Below, piece after piece: positions 15,029-23,836 of a DNA stretch of 28,658 nt. The first letter of the stretch is position 1; every line of letters begins with the position of its first letter. The stretch is from contig CAJUFI010000022.1 in NCBI GenBank assembly GCA_910585665.1, positions 1 to 28,658 of the forward strand, given 5' to 3'. This DNA comes from an uncultured Acetatifactor sp. (GTDB lineage: Bacteria; Bacillota; Clostridia; Lachnospirales; Lachnospiraceae). The position numbers were made by a program, and so were the translations under genes. The notes beneath the pieces were generated by a model that was not told where the DNA came from, ran no database searches, and saw nothing but the letters and a program-made list of their open reading frames with translations.

Positions 15029-17280
15029 GCGTCTGTCTGGACGACAAAGCCTACATCTCCTGTGCTGCCGCCTTTCTCAATCTGGGCATTGTAGTCCATG
15101 GAAGATATGGTGAGGACATTTCCATCCACCTCGTAATTGCCGTTCCAACCATTCTGTAATGTGATATTGCTGCTGAATGTCAGGCGAATCGTCCAGCCGT
15201 TCTGCCCGGTGTCCGTCTCATTGGACAGGGTCAGGTCATACTGAAAATATGTGGCACCGCCCGACTCCCAGGAAGTGACCACTTTCGCCGTCACCATCAA
15301 GCCCCCTGCCTCTATCCCGTCCGAGGTGCTGGTTCCGCTTGCTCCATTCCCAGCTCCCGCCCCGGTTCCGCTTGTTCCGGTTCCAGTTCCGCTTCCGTTT
15401 CCTCCATTTCCAGTTCCAGCTCCGCTTCCTCCCGTTCCGTTCCCGGTTCCCGCTACGCTTCCGCTCGTTCCATTCCCAGTTCCCGCTACGCTTCCGCTCG
15501 TTCCATTCCCAGTTCCAACACTACTTCCGTTTCCTCCATTCCCAGCTCCACTTCCACCCGTTCCGTTTCCGTTTCCGGTTCCGCTTCCTCCCGTTCCGCT
15601 ACCGGTTCCACTTCCTCCCGTTCCGTTTCCGGTTCCCGCGTTCTCGCCACCGGCAAGCGTTCCGGCGACACCCACTTCTTCCAGCATGCCATAGAGCCAT
15701 CTACCGGAATCGCTCAAATCCTCCCCGGCAAACCCGCTCACCTTGCCGCAGCTGCTCTTCAGGATTGCAGAAGTCTCCGATTTATTGGACAAATTCCAGG
15801 CCACATAGCTGATGCCGTGCTCATTCATGGTCTCCACCCATTTGTCCGCCTGGTTTTCGTCAATCGCTCCATTGCCGCTGGCATCGCAGATGCCGTACTC
15901 CGAGACGAAGATGGGCAGACCGGCTTCCACAGCATTGACCATGGCTTTCCGCAGGGAATCCGTATGGGTAGCGGCATAAAAATGCAAGGTATACATAATG
16001 TTTTCATAGCCCATAATCGGGTCAGCCGCCGCCTGATCCACATACTGGCACCAGTTAGGCGTGCCTACCAGGATAATGCCGTCCTCGTCATTCTCCCGGA
16101 TGACAGAAATGACTTCCTCCGCATAACTCTTCACCTGGCTCCAGGAAGTGCCGCCGTTGGGCTCATTGCAGATTTCATAGATTACATTAGTGTAATCCGC
16201 ATATTCCTGAGACATTTCCTGGAAAAACGCTTTGGCTTCCTTTATGTAGGTATTGGGATTCCCGTCCGAAAGGATGTGCCAGTCAATGATGACATACATG
16301 CCACAGGCCGTGGCGTACTCCACACCGTTCTTCACCAGCGACTTCAGCCCCTCCTTGTCGCCGCCTGTGCAGTAGCCCCCGCTCTCCGCAGTGTACAGGG
16401 CCAGGCGAATCACGTTCATCCCCCAGTCTTCCCTGAACTGCCGGATGCATGCTTCGTTCACATAATCCGGATACCAGGCCAGGCCGTGGGTGCTGATTCC
16501 CCTTAATTGAACCGGATTGCCCCCGCTGTCAGTCAGCTGCGTCCCCGCCAGGGACAGCGGGCCAGGCATCGCGGAATCTGCGGCATTCCCCTGGCCCGCT
16601 CCTTTGCCTGGGGTTCCGGCCCCGCTATTCCCTCCGGCTCCCGTTCCGCCGTTCGTCCCCGCGGCCCCGTTCCCGGTTCCCTTTCCGCCATTCGCTCCTG
16701 TGACTCCGTTCCCGGCCCCTGTTCCGCCATTCGTTCCCGCTGCTCCGCTCCCGGCTCCCGTTCCGCCGTTCGCTCCCGTGGCTCCGTTCCCGGTTCCCTT
16801 TCCGCCGTTCGTCCCCGCGGCCCCGTTCCCGGTTCCCTTTCCGTTACTCGCTCCCGCGGCTCCGTTCCCGGCCCCTGTTCCGCCATTCGCTCCCGTGGCT
16901 CCGTTCCCGGCCCCTGTTCCGCTGTTCGTCCCCGCAGTTCCGCTCCCGGCTTCTGTTCCGCCATTCGTCCCCGCGGCCCCGTTCCCGGCTCCCGTTCCAC
17001 CGTTCGCTCCCGCGGCTCCGTTCCCAGCTCCCGTTCCGCTCCCGGCTTCTGTTCCGCCGTTCGCTCCCGCGGCTCCGGAAGCAATTCCCGCGACACCGCC
17101 CTCAGCGTTGGAAGCCCCAGCTGCTGCCATATCCCCCTCCGCTGCTTCTGCCCCAGCTCCGGAGCCGTTTCCCGCAGCACCGCTCTTTTCCCCGCTGAAA
17201 ATCACCACGCACAATACGCACACCGCAATCACGCAGACGGCCATCGCGCCGCAGCACAGCAGATATTTCCGCATATTCAT
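15007..17280 (-). CDS. Secreted or anchored GH5 endoglucanase with CBM2 (757 aa)
   Basis: The start is set at ATG 17280 (MNMRKYLLCCGAMAVCVIAV), five bases after GGAGG; an in-frame ATG at 17328 has no such site. Residues 4-27 form a signal or anchor helix. Residues about 30-235 are a Gly-rich linker with some eleven 13-residue repeats (GTGAGNGAAGANG). The GH5 catalytic domain (about 240-530) shows LRGISTHGLAWYPDYV, the acid/base Glu373 in YEICNEPNG, the HFYAATH segment and the nucleophile Glu461 in FVSEYG. A second Gly/Ser/Thr linker (530-655) leads to a C-terminal CBM2 (NGWTIRLTFSSNITLQNGWN) for binding cellulose. It hydrolyses beta-1,4-glucan outside the cell. It appears monocistronic. Its last 27 bp recur at the end of the neighbouring AAA gene. 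Confidence 0.93.
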   Translation of the reverse strand: MNMRKYLLCCGAMAVCVIAVCVLCVVIFSGEKSGAAGNGSGAGAEAAEGDMAAAGASNAEGGVAGIASGAAGANGGTEAGSGTGAGNGAAGANGGTGAGNGAAGTNGGTEAGSGTAGTNSGTGAGNGATGANGGTGAGNGAAGASNGKGTGNGAAGTNGGKGTGNGATGANGGTGAGSGAAGTNGGTGAGNGVTGANGGKGTGNGAAGTNGGTGAGGNSGAGTPGKGAGQGNAADSAMPGPLSLAGTQLTDSGGNPVQLRGISTHGLAWYPDYVNEACIRQFREDWGMNVIRLALYTAESGGYCTGGDKEGLKSLVKNGVEYATACGMYVIIDWHILSDGNPNTYIKEAKAFFQEMSQEYADYTNVIYEICNEPNGGTSWSQVKSYAEEVISVIRENDEDGIILVGTPNWCQYVDQAAADPIMGYENIMYTLHFYAATHTDSLRKAMVNAVEAGLPIFVSEYGICDASGNGAIDENQADKWVETMNEHGISYVAWNLSNKSETSAILKSSCGKVSGFAGEDLSDSGRWLYGMLEEVGVAGTLAGGENAGTGNGTGGSGTGSGTGGSGTGNGNGTGGSGAGNGGNGSSVGTGNGTSGSVAGTGNGTSGSVAGTGNGTGGSGAGTGNGGNGSGTGTGTSGTGAGAGNGASGTSTSDGIEAGGLMVTAKVVTSWESGGATYFQYDLTLSNETDTGQNGWTIRLTFSSNITLQNGWNGNYEVDGNVLTISSMDYNAQIEKGGSTGDVGFVVQTDADCTLGN
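16580..17080 (-). repeat. 39-bp coding repeats in the cellulase linker
   Basis: About eleven imperfect 39-bp units encode the 13-residue linker repeat GTGAGNGAAGANG and variants (GKGTGNGAAGTNG, GTEAGSGTAGTNS). Such arrays expand and contract by slippage, so linker length probably varies among strains. They also create long open Pro/Arg-rich frames on the other strand, which are artefacts. Confidence 0.7.
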
Positions 17281-17430
17281 CCGTACCTCCATTCTCCTGC
17301 CCATCCATAAGGCCGCCATAATCCTCAAGCCGCCCCTTTGGCAACTGCACTATCACACATCCTTGGGAATCAGATTCGATTTTATCCAGATCATGGCGTT
17401 CTCTTGATTCTGCCTGAGAGCGGCATCACC

Positions 17431-17606
17431 CAATCAAGTCAAGACCTCCTTGCCCCGAAACGCAAAACCGTATTTCCAGATACAATCTGCCGATACGCCT
17501 TTCGCTTTGAGCGCTGCATCATAGTGCATCCTGTCGACCTAATCAAGGGCGGCACGTACCGTATCCTCCAGAATCTTTTCCTTTTTGCGACTGCCGGCCT
17601 TGCATT
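17431..17606 (-). pseudogene. C-terminal scrap of an AAA/PD-(D/E)XK gene
   Basis: The minus strand reads KEKILEDTVRAALD, a stop, then VDRMHYDAALKAKG and WKYGFAFRGKEVL. This matches the last 57 codons of the intact gene at 13142. Its 5' side (17607-17667) is the 61-bp leader of that family, so everything between leader and C-terminus has been deleted. The 17281-17430 stretch between it and the cellulase start holds no supported gene. Confidence 0.7.
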
Positions 17607-17667
17607 CCCTGTATTTCTGATACCCTCATTCTACTATACCACGCAGAAATCCACAAGGCTGAAATCA
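17607..17667 (-). repeat. Second copy of the 61-bp AAA leader
   Basis: This matches 14925-14985 over 61 bp with a few substitutions and is fused directly to the C-terminal scrap at 17431-17606. The strand matches the intact locus, as expected for an internal deletion within a once-complete second gene. Confidence 0.65.
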
Positions 17668-17734
17668 ATCTCCCTTTTTGGAAAAGTGTTCCCACTACTC
17701 TTTTTCAAAATTTCTTTGAATACTTATACATTTC

Positions 17735-18172
17735 TTAAGTTTCATGCATCAAATAATATGAAGGAATAATTCGCTTTGCCGCAGTTACGATTTTTTCACC
17801 GGTAAATGTAATTGTATGTTCATGCGACAAGTATATAAGCCATTCCTCAAATCGATCAAAAATAAAAGTCTCAGCATACCATTGAAAAACATAGCCGTCT
17901 TCATCCCGCTCATATAATAATCGGACAATACTTTCGTTCTCAAAATATTCCCTATGATCCATTTGAAACATGCTTACATATACAATATTGCACGTGTTTA
18001 CGATATTCTCCAGCAAAATAATTTGATCATCTTGATATATCCTGGTGATATCATATGCTGCTGTGCAAAGAGAACTCTCAATATTAACAAGCGGATACCA
18101 ATACAAGCTATGGTTGCTATTGTTATTTTTTATGCAATGTATAAGTTTCTTTTCAACCTCCGGATTTTTCAT
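17735..18172 (-). CDS. Hypothetical acidic protein (145 aa)
   Basis: ATG 18172 (MKNPEVEKKLIHCIKNNN) is preceded by GGTGAT at a spacing of about 5; ATG 18184 is four codons upstream with poorer context. The product is soluble-looking, Tyr/Glu-rich and without signal or membrane segments. Distinct segments are YWYPLVNIESSLCTAAYDI, YVSMFQMDHREYF, YVFQWYAETFIFDRFEEWLIYLS and KIVTAAKRIIPSYYLM. Base composition is far more AT-rich than the genes on both sides, which suggests acquisition. Its size and style recall small immunity-type proteins of toxin systems, but no toxin lies beside it and I cannot name a family. Confidence 0.65.
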   Translation of the reverse strand: MKNPEVEKKLIHCIKNNNSNHSLYWYPLVNIESSLCTAAYDITRIYQDDQIILLENIVNTCNIVYVSMFQMDHREYFENESIVRLLYERDEDGYVFQWYAETFIFDRFEEWLIYLSHEHTITFTGEKIVTAAKRIIPSYYLMHET

Positions 18173-18266
18173 ATTTATCACCATAAAATATGTTTTTCAC
18201 GAATCAGGAATGTATATTTACAGTTTTATTATTAGTAGGTACACAATTCCGAAAAGGGAGAAATCA

Positions 18267-18313
18267 ATTTGGCAACGGCAAGCAACGAAGCGGCATTCCA
18301 GTCGCTGCCAAAT
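18267..18313. repeat. Inverted repeat beyond the six-gene operon
   Basis: ATTTGGCA (18267-18274) and TGCCAAAT (18306-18313) form an 8-bp stem around a 31-bp GC-rich loop, just past the 3' end of the VWA gene. A transcript terminator is possible by position, but no T-run is present on either side. Confidence 0.3.
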
Positions 18314-18324
18314 CTGCCGTGAGG

Positions 18325-21300
18325 TCACTGTCCCCTCTGATCCTTCTTCTTCAGCAGCTCTGCCGTGTCCAGCGTCTGCTGTCCCTGTTCTTTTGCGGCT
18401 TTCCCTTTCTTTCTGCGCGCTTTCCCCTTGCCGGATGGATTTTCTCCCGCCTTTGCCGCCCTGTCCGGAGCGTCCAACCTGGTTCCCTTTTCCGAGACCA
18501 CGCCCTCCTTTGCTCTTTGCTCCTCCTCCGAAATGCGGCCAGGCGATTTCCGGCCCGACTGCCCTCCATCCGCCGCTTCTCCCCTACGCCCCCTGTACCC
18601 GGCAATCCGTCCGCTCACCATGCGGTAAAGCTTAGTGTCCTGGGGCAGAAAGCAGAATCTACGCAGCGCTATATCCATCAGGAACCAGACAAATGCCAGC
18701 AGAATCAGCCATACCGTCAGATCCAGCTTTTCTCCCGCTTCGCTCTTCCGCTGCTTCCAGAAATCTTCATCCGGCTCAAGCAGTCTGCCATACCGCTGTA
18801 CAAAGCCGGTGAACGCTTCCGTGCCGACGCTGAATTTATATTCGTCCGAATACTGCACCACAGCAGCTGTGGTCACCGCATTGGAAACCGTTCCATTGTC
18901 CATGCGGCGCACGCTCAGGGAATAGAGTCCGGTGCTGTCCGTATCCAGCCTTGTCTCATAGCGCCCCGGCGCCGTGGCTCGGAGGGGCGCCGTCCAGGTG
19001 TGTCCCTCCGGATCCGTATATACCGCTTCAACCTCTGTCTGTCCGTCGTAATCCACTGCGCTGTATGTGATATTGGTATAGCCGCCCGCGGTGGCCACAT
19101 CCACCGAATCCTGCCCCAGCCATGTGCTGCCGGAGCTGTAATCGATAATGCGTCTCCAAAGCTGCGCATAATCGTCCTTTCCCGCGTAAGCCGCCGTCCA
19201 CATGTTTGTCACATCCGTGTTCCAGGCCACTGTATGCCCCAGGCCGTACTGCATAATCGTAAGCAGGGGATCGTCCTTCTCCGATGCAATCAGGACTGTG
19301 GACATATTTTTCGGCGTGGCGCTGACATAGCCGTAGACATTGGGCCATCCAGAAGCAAAAAGCCCTCTTGTGAGCTCGTTATTGCCGTTTACGGACAGAG
19401 CAAAATCGCCGTTCTGGAGATAGGTGTCCCCGCTGAGGAAAACCTCCTGGGCAAATATTTTGGGGATATCCGTGGCAAAGTCGGAATAATAATGCCGGCC
19501 GCCGCAGGCTTCCGCAAGGGTTTCCAGAAGTTTTGCGTCCGAGCCGATTCCGATGGCCACCGTGGACAGGGTGACCCCGCCGTCCGTGTAGGCGGTTATG
19601 ATATCGCTGTAATTGTTGCTCTCCCCCTGTCCGTCTGTCAGCAGCACCACATGGCGGATGCTGGCATCGCATTCCGAGACGCCTTCCAGCGCTTCCCGGA
19701 GGGCGGGCTGGATCGTGGTGCCGCCGCCTTCCGGGATGGTTGCAATCTGTTCCTTTATGGCGTCTTTATCGGAAGCCAGGACAGGCTCCACCACCCAGGC
19801 GTATTTATCGTCAAAGGTGATTACGCCCACATAGTCTGTCTCCCGCATCTGATCCACGGCAGTCTGGGCCGCAGTGATGGCCAGGTCCAGATTCGTGGCG
19901 GAGGAACCCACATTGGCGCTCATGCTCCCGGAGTGGTCTATGACCATGATCATCGCCATCACAGGCACCTCATCCACTCCCCGCAGCTCCATGTCCACGG
20001 GCAGAATCTTTTCCAATACGCTTTCCCTGTAACCTCCGAGGGCAAAACTGTCCTCTCCGCCGCAGCAGACCAGCCCGCACCCGTAATCCCCCACATAGGC
20101 CTCAATATTGGCGAGAAATCCCTCCGGCAAGTCGGACAGATACACATTTTCCAGAATGACGCTCTTATATTCCAGAAGCCCTTCCAACGTATCCGGCGCA
20201 TTGATGGCCGAGATGGCGTCAAAGCTGCAGTTTGCGCTGCGGAGCAGATTTTCGTATTGGCTGCTGTCCTCATCCATGCCGGATACCAGGAGTATCTTGG
20301 GAACGGAGTCCACCACCGAGTATGCGTGATAGCTGTCATTTTCCGCCACGGTATCCCCGGGAGCGGCCACACGGACTTCAAAATTCTCGATATTTTCCCC
20401 GGTCACGGTCTGCTGGAAGCGGAACTGGTTGGAGCCGCGGCTCAGATGAACGTCATAGCTCTCCTTCTGCATGGAACCCATCCAAATCTGGATCTGGGCA
20501 TCCGTCTCATAATTGCTCTCCACAGTCACCGTCATGGAGTACAGATCCCCCTGATACAGGTAGCTGGGCAGTTCCACACTTTCCAGATAGGCGTCCTGTC
20601 CCTGCTTTGTCTCATAGACGCGCGCCAATAGCTCCACCTGCCTTGACACAAGAGCTGAAGCCGTGTTCGCCAGGTTCCCTTTCGTCTCCTTCCCGTCCGT
20701 CAGGACCACCACTCGCCCGGCGCCCTCCGCAGGAATCATGGCCAGGGCCCTGGACAGGGCCTCTTCGAAGTTTGTGGCGGTTTTGTCCGGCAAAGACAGG
20801 ATGCGGGAAAACCGGTCTTCCCCCGTCAAAAACTGGTCTACCAGGGAATTCTTTCCGAAAGTGACGATGCCATACTGATTTTTCCGCGGCATCTTCCGGA
20901 GCGCATCGTCCAGGTAATCCTCCATTGCGGAGAGATTCTGCTGGTTGCTGTTGGAGATATCCACCAGAAAGACGGTGGTATTCATGCCGCTCATCCGTTT
21001 CACGGACACGCCCAGAAGAGCAAGGAAAACCAGAGCGGCTCCAATGATGCGTATGGCCGGATAAAACTTACCGCGATAGCGCGTCTGCCGCACATAGACC
21101 ACCCACTCTGCCGCCAGCAAAAGCAATACCAGCACCAGAGGGATGCTGCGCAGCCGCAGCTTCACGGACCGGACACCGGAGAATGTCCCGGAAAAAGTCC
21201 CTTCCGCGGTAATCCGGCCGTCGGACTCGCTCTCCGCGGCAAAGCGCACCACATACTGCTCCGTTCTGCCCAGGGCGCTTACTTCGAACAGTCCCGCCTT

Positions 21301-22929
21301 CCGGGTGGAATCCGGCAGTGTCCCCACGTCGAATTCCGCCTGGGGGTGATAAAGCACAGGATTCCCCGCCATGTAGAGGTTTTCGGCGAGAAGAGAGGTA
21401 TCCCCCAGGAAATGCAGGGCATTGGAGATGAAGACGGGGAATTCCGCCTTCAGTGGAAAATCCGATTCCCTCAGGTCGAAGCCCACCACGACCCTCTTCA
21501 CGCCGTCATGCTCTCCGTAATAGCCGGCGCACTTGTCCCCTGCCCAGAGAAAACCGTTCCCCCAGGCCGGAATATCATAAACCTTCGTCTCGTTGACGCC
21601 GATGGAGAAGGCGGAAAGCCCGGAGGTAAGGTCGCAGCCCGTGACCGTGAGCAGGATTCCCTCCACTGTACCGGACGCATTGCCCTCGTCGCCGAAAAGC
21701 AGCGCCGAGCTGTTTTCCGGCAGTTTGTCCGACTCTCCGGCATCGCAGATGTAGACAGTCCCCTCCGGCTGCTCCTTCTGCCCGTTCTGAAGCTGTCCTC
21801 CGTCCGCCACCTTCGTCAGATGCGTCCCCACAACCGCCTGATAAGCCTTCTCAAGGTAAATATTGCCTTCCCCGATAAAAATTCCATTGGTTTGACTGGA
21901 CTGGTCAATTATAGCGTAAGCGGTATTGTCGGCGGCAAGGGAATCCCCGGTATCCCGGCCGGAAAATCTCACGGAACTGACTTCGCTGCGAAGCGCCCCG
22001 CCCTGCCAGACATAGGAATCAAAGAAGAACATCCTGGTCTCGCCTGGGTCAAGGGTCAGGGACTGAACGTCCAGCAGCCTTCCGCCCTCGTACAGGCTGA
22101 TCTCCATAGCGGCCCGGGCATCGCTGTGATTGGTGAGGCTGGAGGCACAGATGACGGTTCTTCCTTCCAACCTTTCATCCGTGCTTTCCGCAGCCTCGCT
22201 TCCGTCCTCCTCCGTCCTGGCGTCTACATAAGAGAGAAAATTGTTGGACACATTATCCACCGGGGAGCCGGCCACATACAGCCGGGCATCAAAATAAGCG
22301 CAGAACCCCTCCGCCTCCTGAGCGCCGCTGCCGTCCGTGAATACAATCACCTCCGCGCCCTGGGCTTCGCCGGACTGGGACTGGGCTCCCCGGAGGGTCT
22401 CCACTATGCTTTCCGCCCCCTGCAGATTTCCCGGCCCGTCGCAGCATACAATTTCCTCCAGCACACGGTAGAGGGCGTCCTTGTCCCTGACGCCCGCCGC
22501 CGGAAGCTCCGTTCCCATGGAATCTGCCGTGACGATGGAAAAAACGGTCTCCTCCGAGGCGGCGATCAGATCCTTGGCCTGTTCCAGAGCCTCCTCCATG
22601 CGCGTCCTGCCGTCTCCGCTGTCGTGCTGCATGCTTCCGCTGGTGTCGAACACGAGGATCACATTTCCCCCGCTTCTGCCCTGCCTGTTCAGATACGGGG
22701 ACATCAATGACAGCACCAGGAGCAACAGTATCAGAATCTGGAGATACATCAGGATATTGTGGATAAATTTCTCCAGAAAAGTCCTGGACTCCTGATTTTT
22801 GAACAAAGCCTCCCACAGCAGATTCGAGGATATCCTATAGTCCTTTCCCCTGGGTTTCAGCAAATATAAAATTATGACTACAGGCACTGCCGCCAGAAGC
22901 GCCAGGGGCCATAAGCTCTCAAATATCAT
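18325..22929 (-). CDS. Giant membrane protein with BatA-type N-terminus and three VWA domains (1534 aa)
   Basis: ATG 22929 overlaps the end of the DUF58 gene by 11 bp, with AAGGGTGAT just upstream. Residues 1-80 are a BatA-like N-terminus with helices near 6-24 and 58-78. VWA1 has its MIDAS motif at D95-x-S97-x-S99 (DTSGSM). A beta-rich region leads to two helices near 593-640. VWA2 starts with DISNSN at D657. A glutamine-amidotransferase-like fold lies near 870-970 (PKILLVSGMDEDSSQY, YGCGLVCCGGED). VWA3 carries DHSGSM at D998. An Ig-like section, a last helix near 1395-1420 and a Lys/Arg-rich cytosolic tail follow. Related bacteria usually have two proteins of about 600 and 900 residues; the join near 612-620 suggests a gene fusion. 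It is probably the surface or envelope effector of the operon, with metal-dependent partner binding. Confidence 0.85.
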   Translation of the reverse strand: MIFESLWPLALLAAVPVVIILYLLKPRGKDYRISSNLLWEALFKNQESRTFLEKFIHNILMYLQILILLLLVLSLMSPYLNRQGRSGGNVILVFDTSGSMQHDSGDGRTRMEEALEQAKDLIAASEETVFSIVTADSMGTELPAAGVRDKDALYRVLEEIVCCDGPGNLQGAESIVETLRGAQSQSGEAQGAEVIVFTDGSGAQEAEGFCAYFDARLYVAGSPVDNVSNNFLSYVDARTEEDGSEAAESTDERLEGRTVICASSLTNHSDARAAMEISLYEGGRLLDVQSLTLDPGETRMFFFDSYVWQGGALRSEVSSVRFSGRDTGDSLAADNTAYAIIDQSSQTNGIFIGEGNIYLEKAYQAVVGTHLTKVADGGQLQNGQKEQPEGTVYICDAGESDKLPENSSALLFGDEGNASGTVEGILLTVTGCDLTSGLSAFSIGVNETKVYDIPAWGNGFLWAGDKCAGYYGEHDGVKRVVVGFDLRESDFPLKAEFPVFISNALHFLGDTSLLAENLYMAGNPVLYHPQAEFDVGTLPDSTRKAGLFEVSALGRTEQYVVRFAAESESDGRITAEGTFSGTFSGVRSVKLRLRSIPLVLVLLLLAAEWVVYVRQTRYRGKFYPAIRIIGAALVFLALLGVSVKRMSGMNTTVFLVDISNSNQQNLSAMEDYLDDALRKMPRKNQYGIVTFGKNSLVDQFLTGEDRFSRILSLPDKTATNFEEALSRALAMIPAEGAGRVVVLTDGKETKGNLANTASALVSRQVELLARVYETKQGQDAYLESVELPSYLYQGDLYSMTVTVESNYETDAQIQIWMGSMQKESYDVHLSRGSNQFRFQQTVTGENIENFEVRVAAPGDTVAENDSYHAYSVVDSVPKILLVSGMDEDSSQYENLLRSANCSFDAISAINAPDTLEGLLEYKSVILENVYLSDLPEGFLANIEAYVGDYGCGLVCCGGEDSFALGGYRESVLEKILPVDMELRGVDEVPVMAMIMVIDHSGSMSANVGSSATNLDLAITAAQTAVDQMRETDYVGVITFDDKYAWVVEPVLASDKDAIKEQIATIPEGGGTTIQPALREALEGVSECDASIRHVVLLTDGQGESNNYSDIITAYTDGGVTLSTVAIGIGSDAKLLETLAEACGGRHYYSDFATDIPKIFAQEVFLSGDTYLQNGDFALSVNGNNELTRGLFASGWPNVYGYVSATPKNMSTVLIASEKDDPLLTIMQYGLGHTVAWNTDVTNMWTAAYAGKDDYAQLWRRIIDYSSGSTWLGQDSVDVATAGGYTNITYSAVDYDGQTEVEAVYTDPEGHTWTAPLRATAPGRYETRLDTDSTGLYSLSVRRMDNGTVSNAVTTAAVVQYSDEYKFSVGTEAFTGFVQRYGRLLEPDEDFWKQRKSEAGEKLDLTVWLILLAFVWFLMDIALRRFCFLPQDTKLYRMVSGRIAGYRGRRGEAADGGQSGRKSPGRISEEEQRAKEGVVSEKGTRLDAPDRAAKAGENPSGKGKARRKKGKAAKEQGQQTLDTAELLKKKDQRGQ

Positions 22930-23836
22930 AAATCACCCTTAAATCCTGGAAAATAAGTTCTTTCCTGTCTTTCCCGGCATCGCAGAGCACATACGCCCCG
23001 CCCCCGGCGGCGCAGCCTTTTTTCATGCGCTCTGTGAGACGCTCCAGCGCCTGGCCGTAAGAAGCGATGACTTTTGTATCCATGGTCAGGCGCAGCCTGG
23101 ATTCCGTCTCCGAATCGATCAGGTTCAGCGTCCCGGTAAGGGGAATGCGGAGCTCCTCTTCCGCCAGTGTGTGCAGGATCACAGGACGCTGTCTGCAATA
23201 GTCCAGATACTGCAGCAGCTTCTCATACCGGGCAGAGAGCTTCACCGGCATATTTTTTCCGCCGGCCTTTCCCGGCGCTCCCTCCAGCATGCTGCGGTGC
23301 AGAAAATCGCTGATCAATACGGTCACGCCGGGACCCGGGCTGCGCATTTTCCGGATTGCGGAGAGCATATCCACCTCCCCGGAAAATTCCAGCTTCTCCA
23401 GCCATCTGAGCGCCTTTGCGAAACCGTTTCTGCCGCCGCCCACCGAAAGGCCCTGCCCCATGGCTTTCATATCGTAGAGAATCAGCCTGTCCATATTGTT
23501 CAGCGCCAGAAATCCCACTGCTCCCGCCAGGTCCTTCGCCAGCTCCGCCTTGCTGTGCGCCCCGTAGTCCATAGACGCGCTGGTGTCTACCAGAACGGAG
23601 ACCACCGCCGCTTTCTCCTCCATGTATTCCCGGATATACAGCTTGTCCAGCCTGGCATAGGCGTTCCAGTCCATCCGGCGCAGATCGTCCCCGGGCATAT
23701 ACTCCCGGAAATCGAAAAATTCCGAGGAAGTCCCCTTCTGTACCGATTTGCGGTTGCCGGATGTGACCAGGCTGCTCTTGTGCCACATCTGCAGCTGCAG
23801 CCGGGACAATGTGTCATAAAACTTTCCGTCAAGCAT
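22919..23836 (-). CDS. DUF58 domain protein with VWA-like core (305 aa)
   Basis: ATG 23836 overlaps the end of the MoxR gene by 8 bp, so the two are translationally coupled. The DUF58 signature is clear: SSEFFDFREYMPGDDLRRMDWNAYARLDKLYIREY at about residues 38-72. It is followed by a VWA-like core with MIDAS residues D84-T-S86-A-S88 and by VTVLISDFLH. There is no membrane segment, so it should be cytosolic. DUF58 proteins are constant partners of MoxR ATPases and are thought to link them to VWA targets. It overlaps the giant VWA gene downstream. Length is normal for the family. Confidence 0.92.
   Translation of the reverse strand: MLDGKFYDTLSRLQLQMWHKSSLVTSGNRKSVQKGTSSEFFDFREYMPGDDLRRMDWNAYARLDKLYIREYMEEKAAVVSVLVDTSASMDYGAHSKAELAKDLAGAVGFLALNNMDRLILYDMKAMGQGLSVGGGRNGFAKALRWLEKLEFSGEVDMLSAIRKMRSPGPGVTVLISDFLHRSMLEGAPGKAGGKNMPVKLSARYEKLLQYLDYCRQRPVILHTLAEEELRIPLTGTLNLIDSETESRLRLTMDTKVIASYGQALERLTERMKKGCAAGGGAYVLCDAGKDRKELIFQDLRVIYDI

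Noticed and set aside
16517..17407. Pro/Ala-rich 296-codon plus-strand frame (and a similar one at 15251-15694)
   Set aside because: These are the antisense reading of the Gly-rich cellulase linkers; the repeat makes every frame open.
18190..20631. An 813-codon open frame on the plus strand opposite the giant VWA gene
   Set aside because: The minus frame has unmistakable domains (VWA3, amidotransferase-like), while the plus frame is Arg/His/Cys-rich without motifs. It is a shadow of GC-rich coding sequence.
21346..22710. A 454-codon plus-strand frame inside the VWA gene
   Set aside because: It lies opposite VWA1 and the BatA region, with no ribosome binding site and no recognisable domain.
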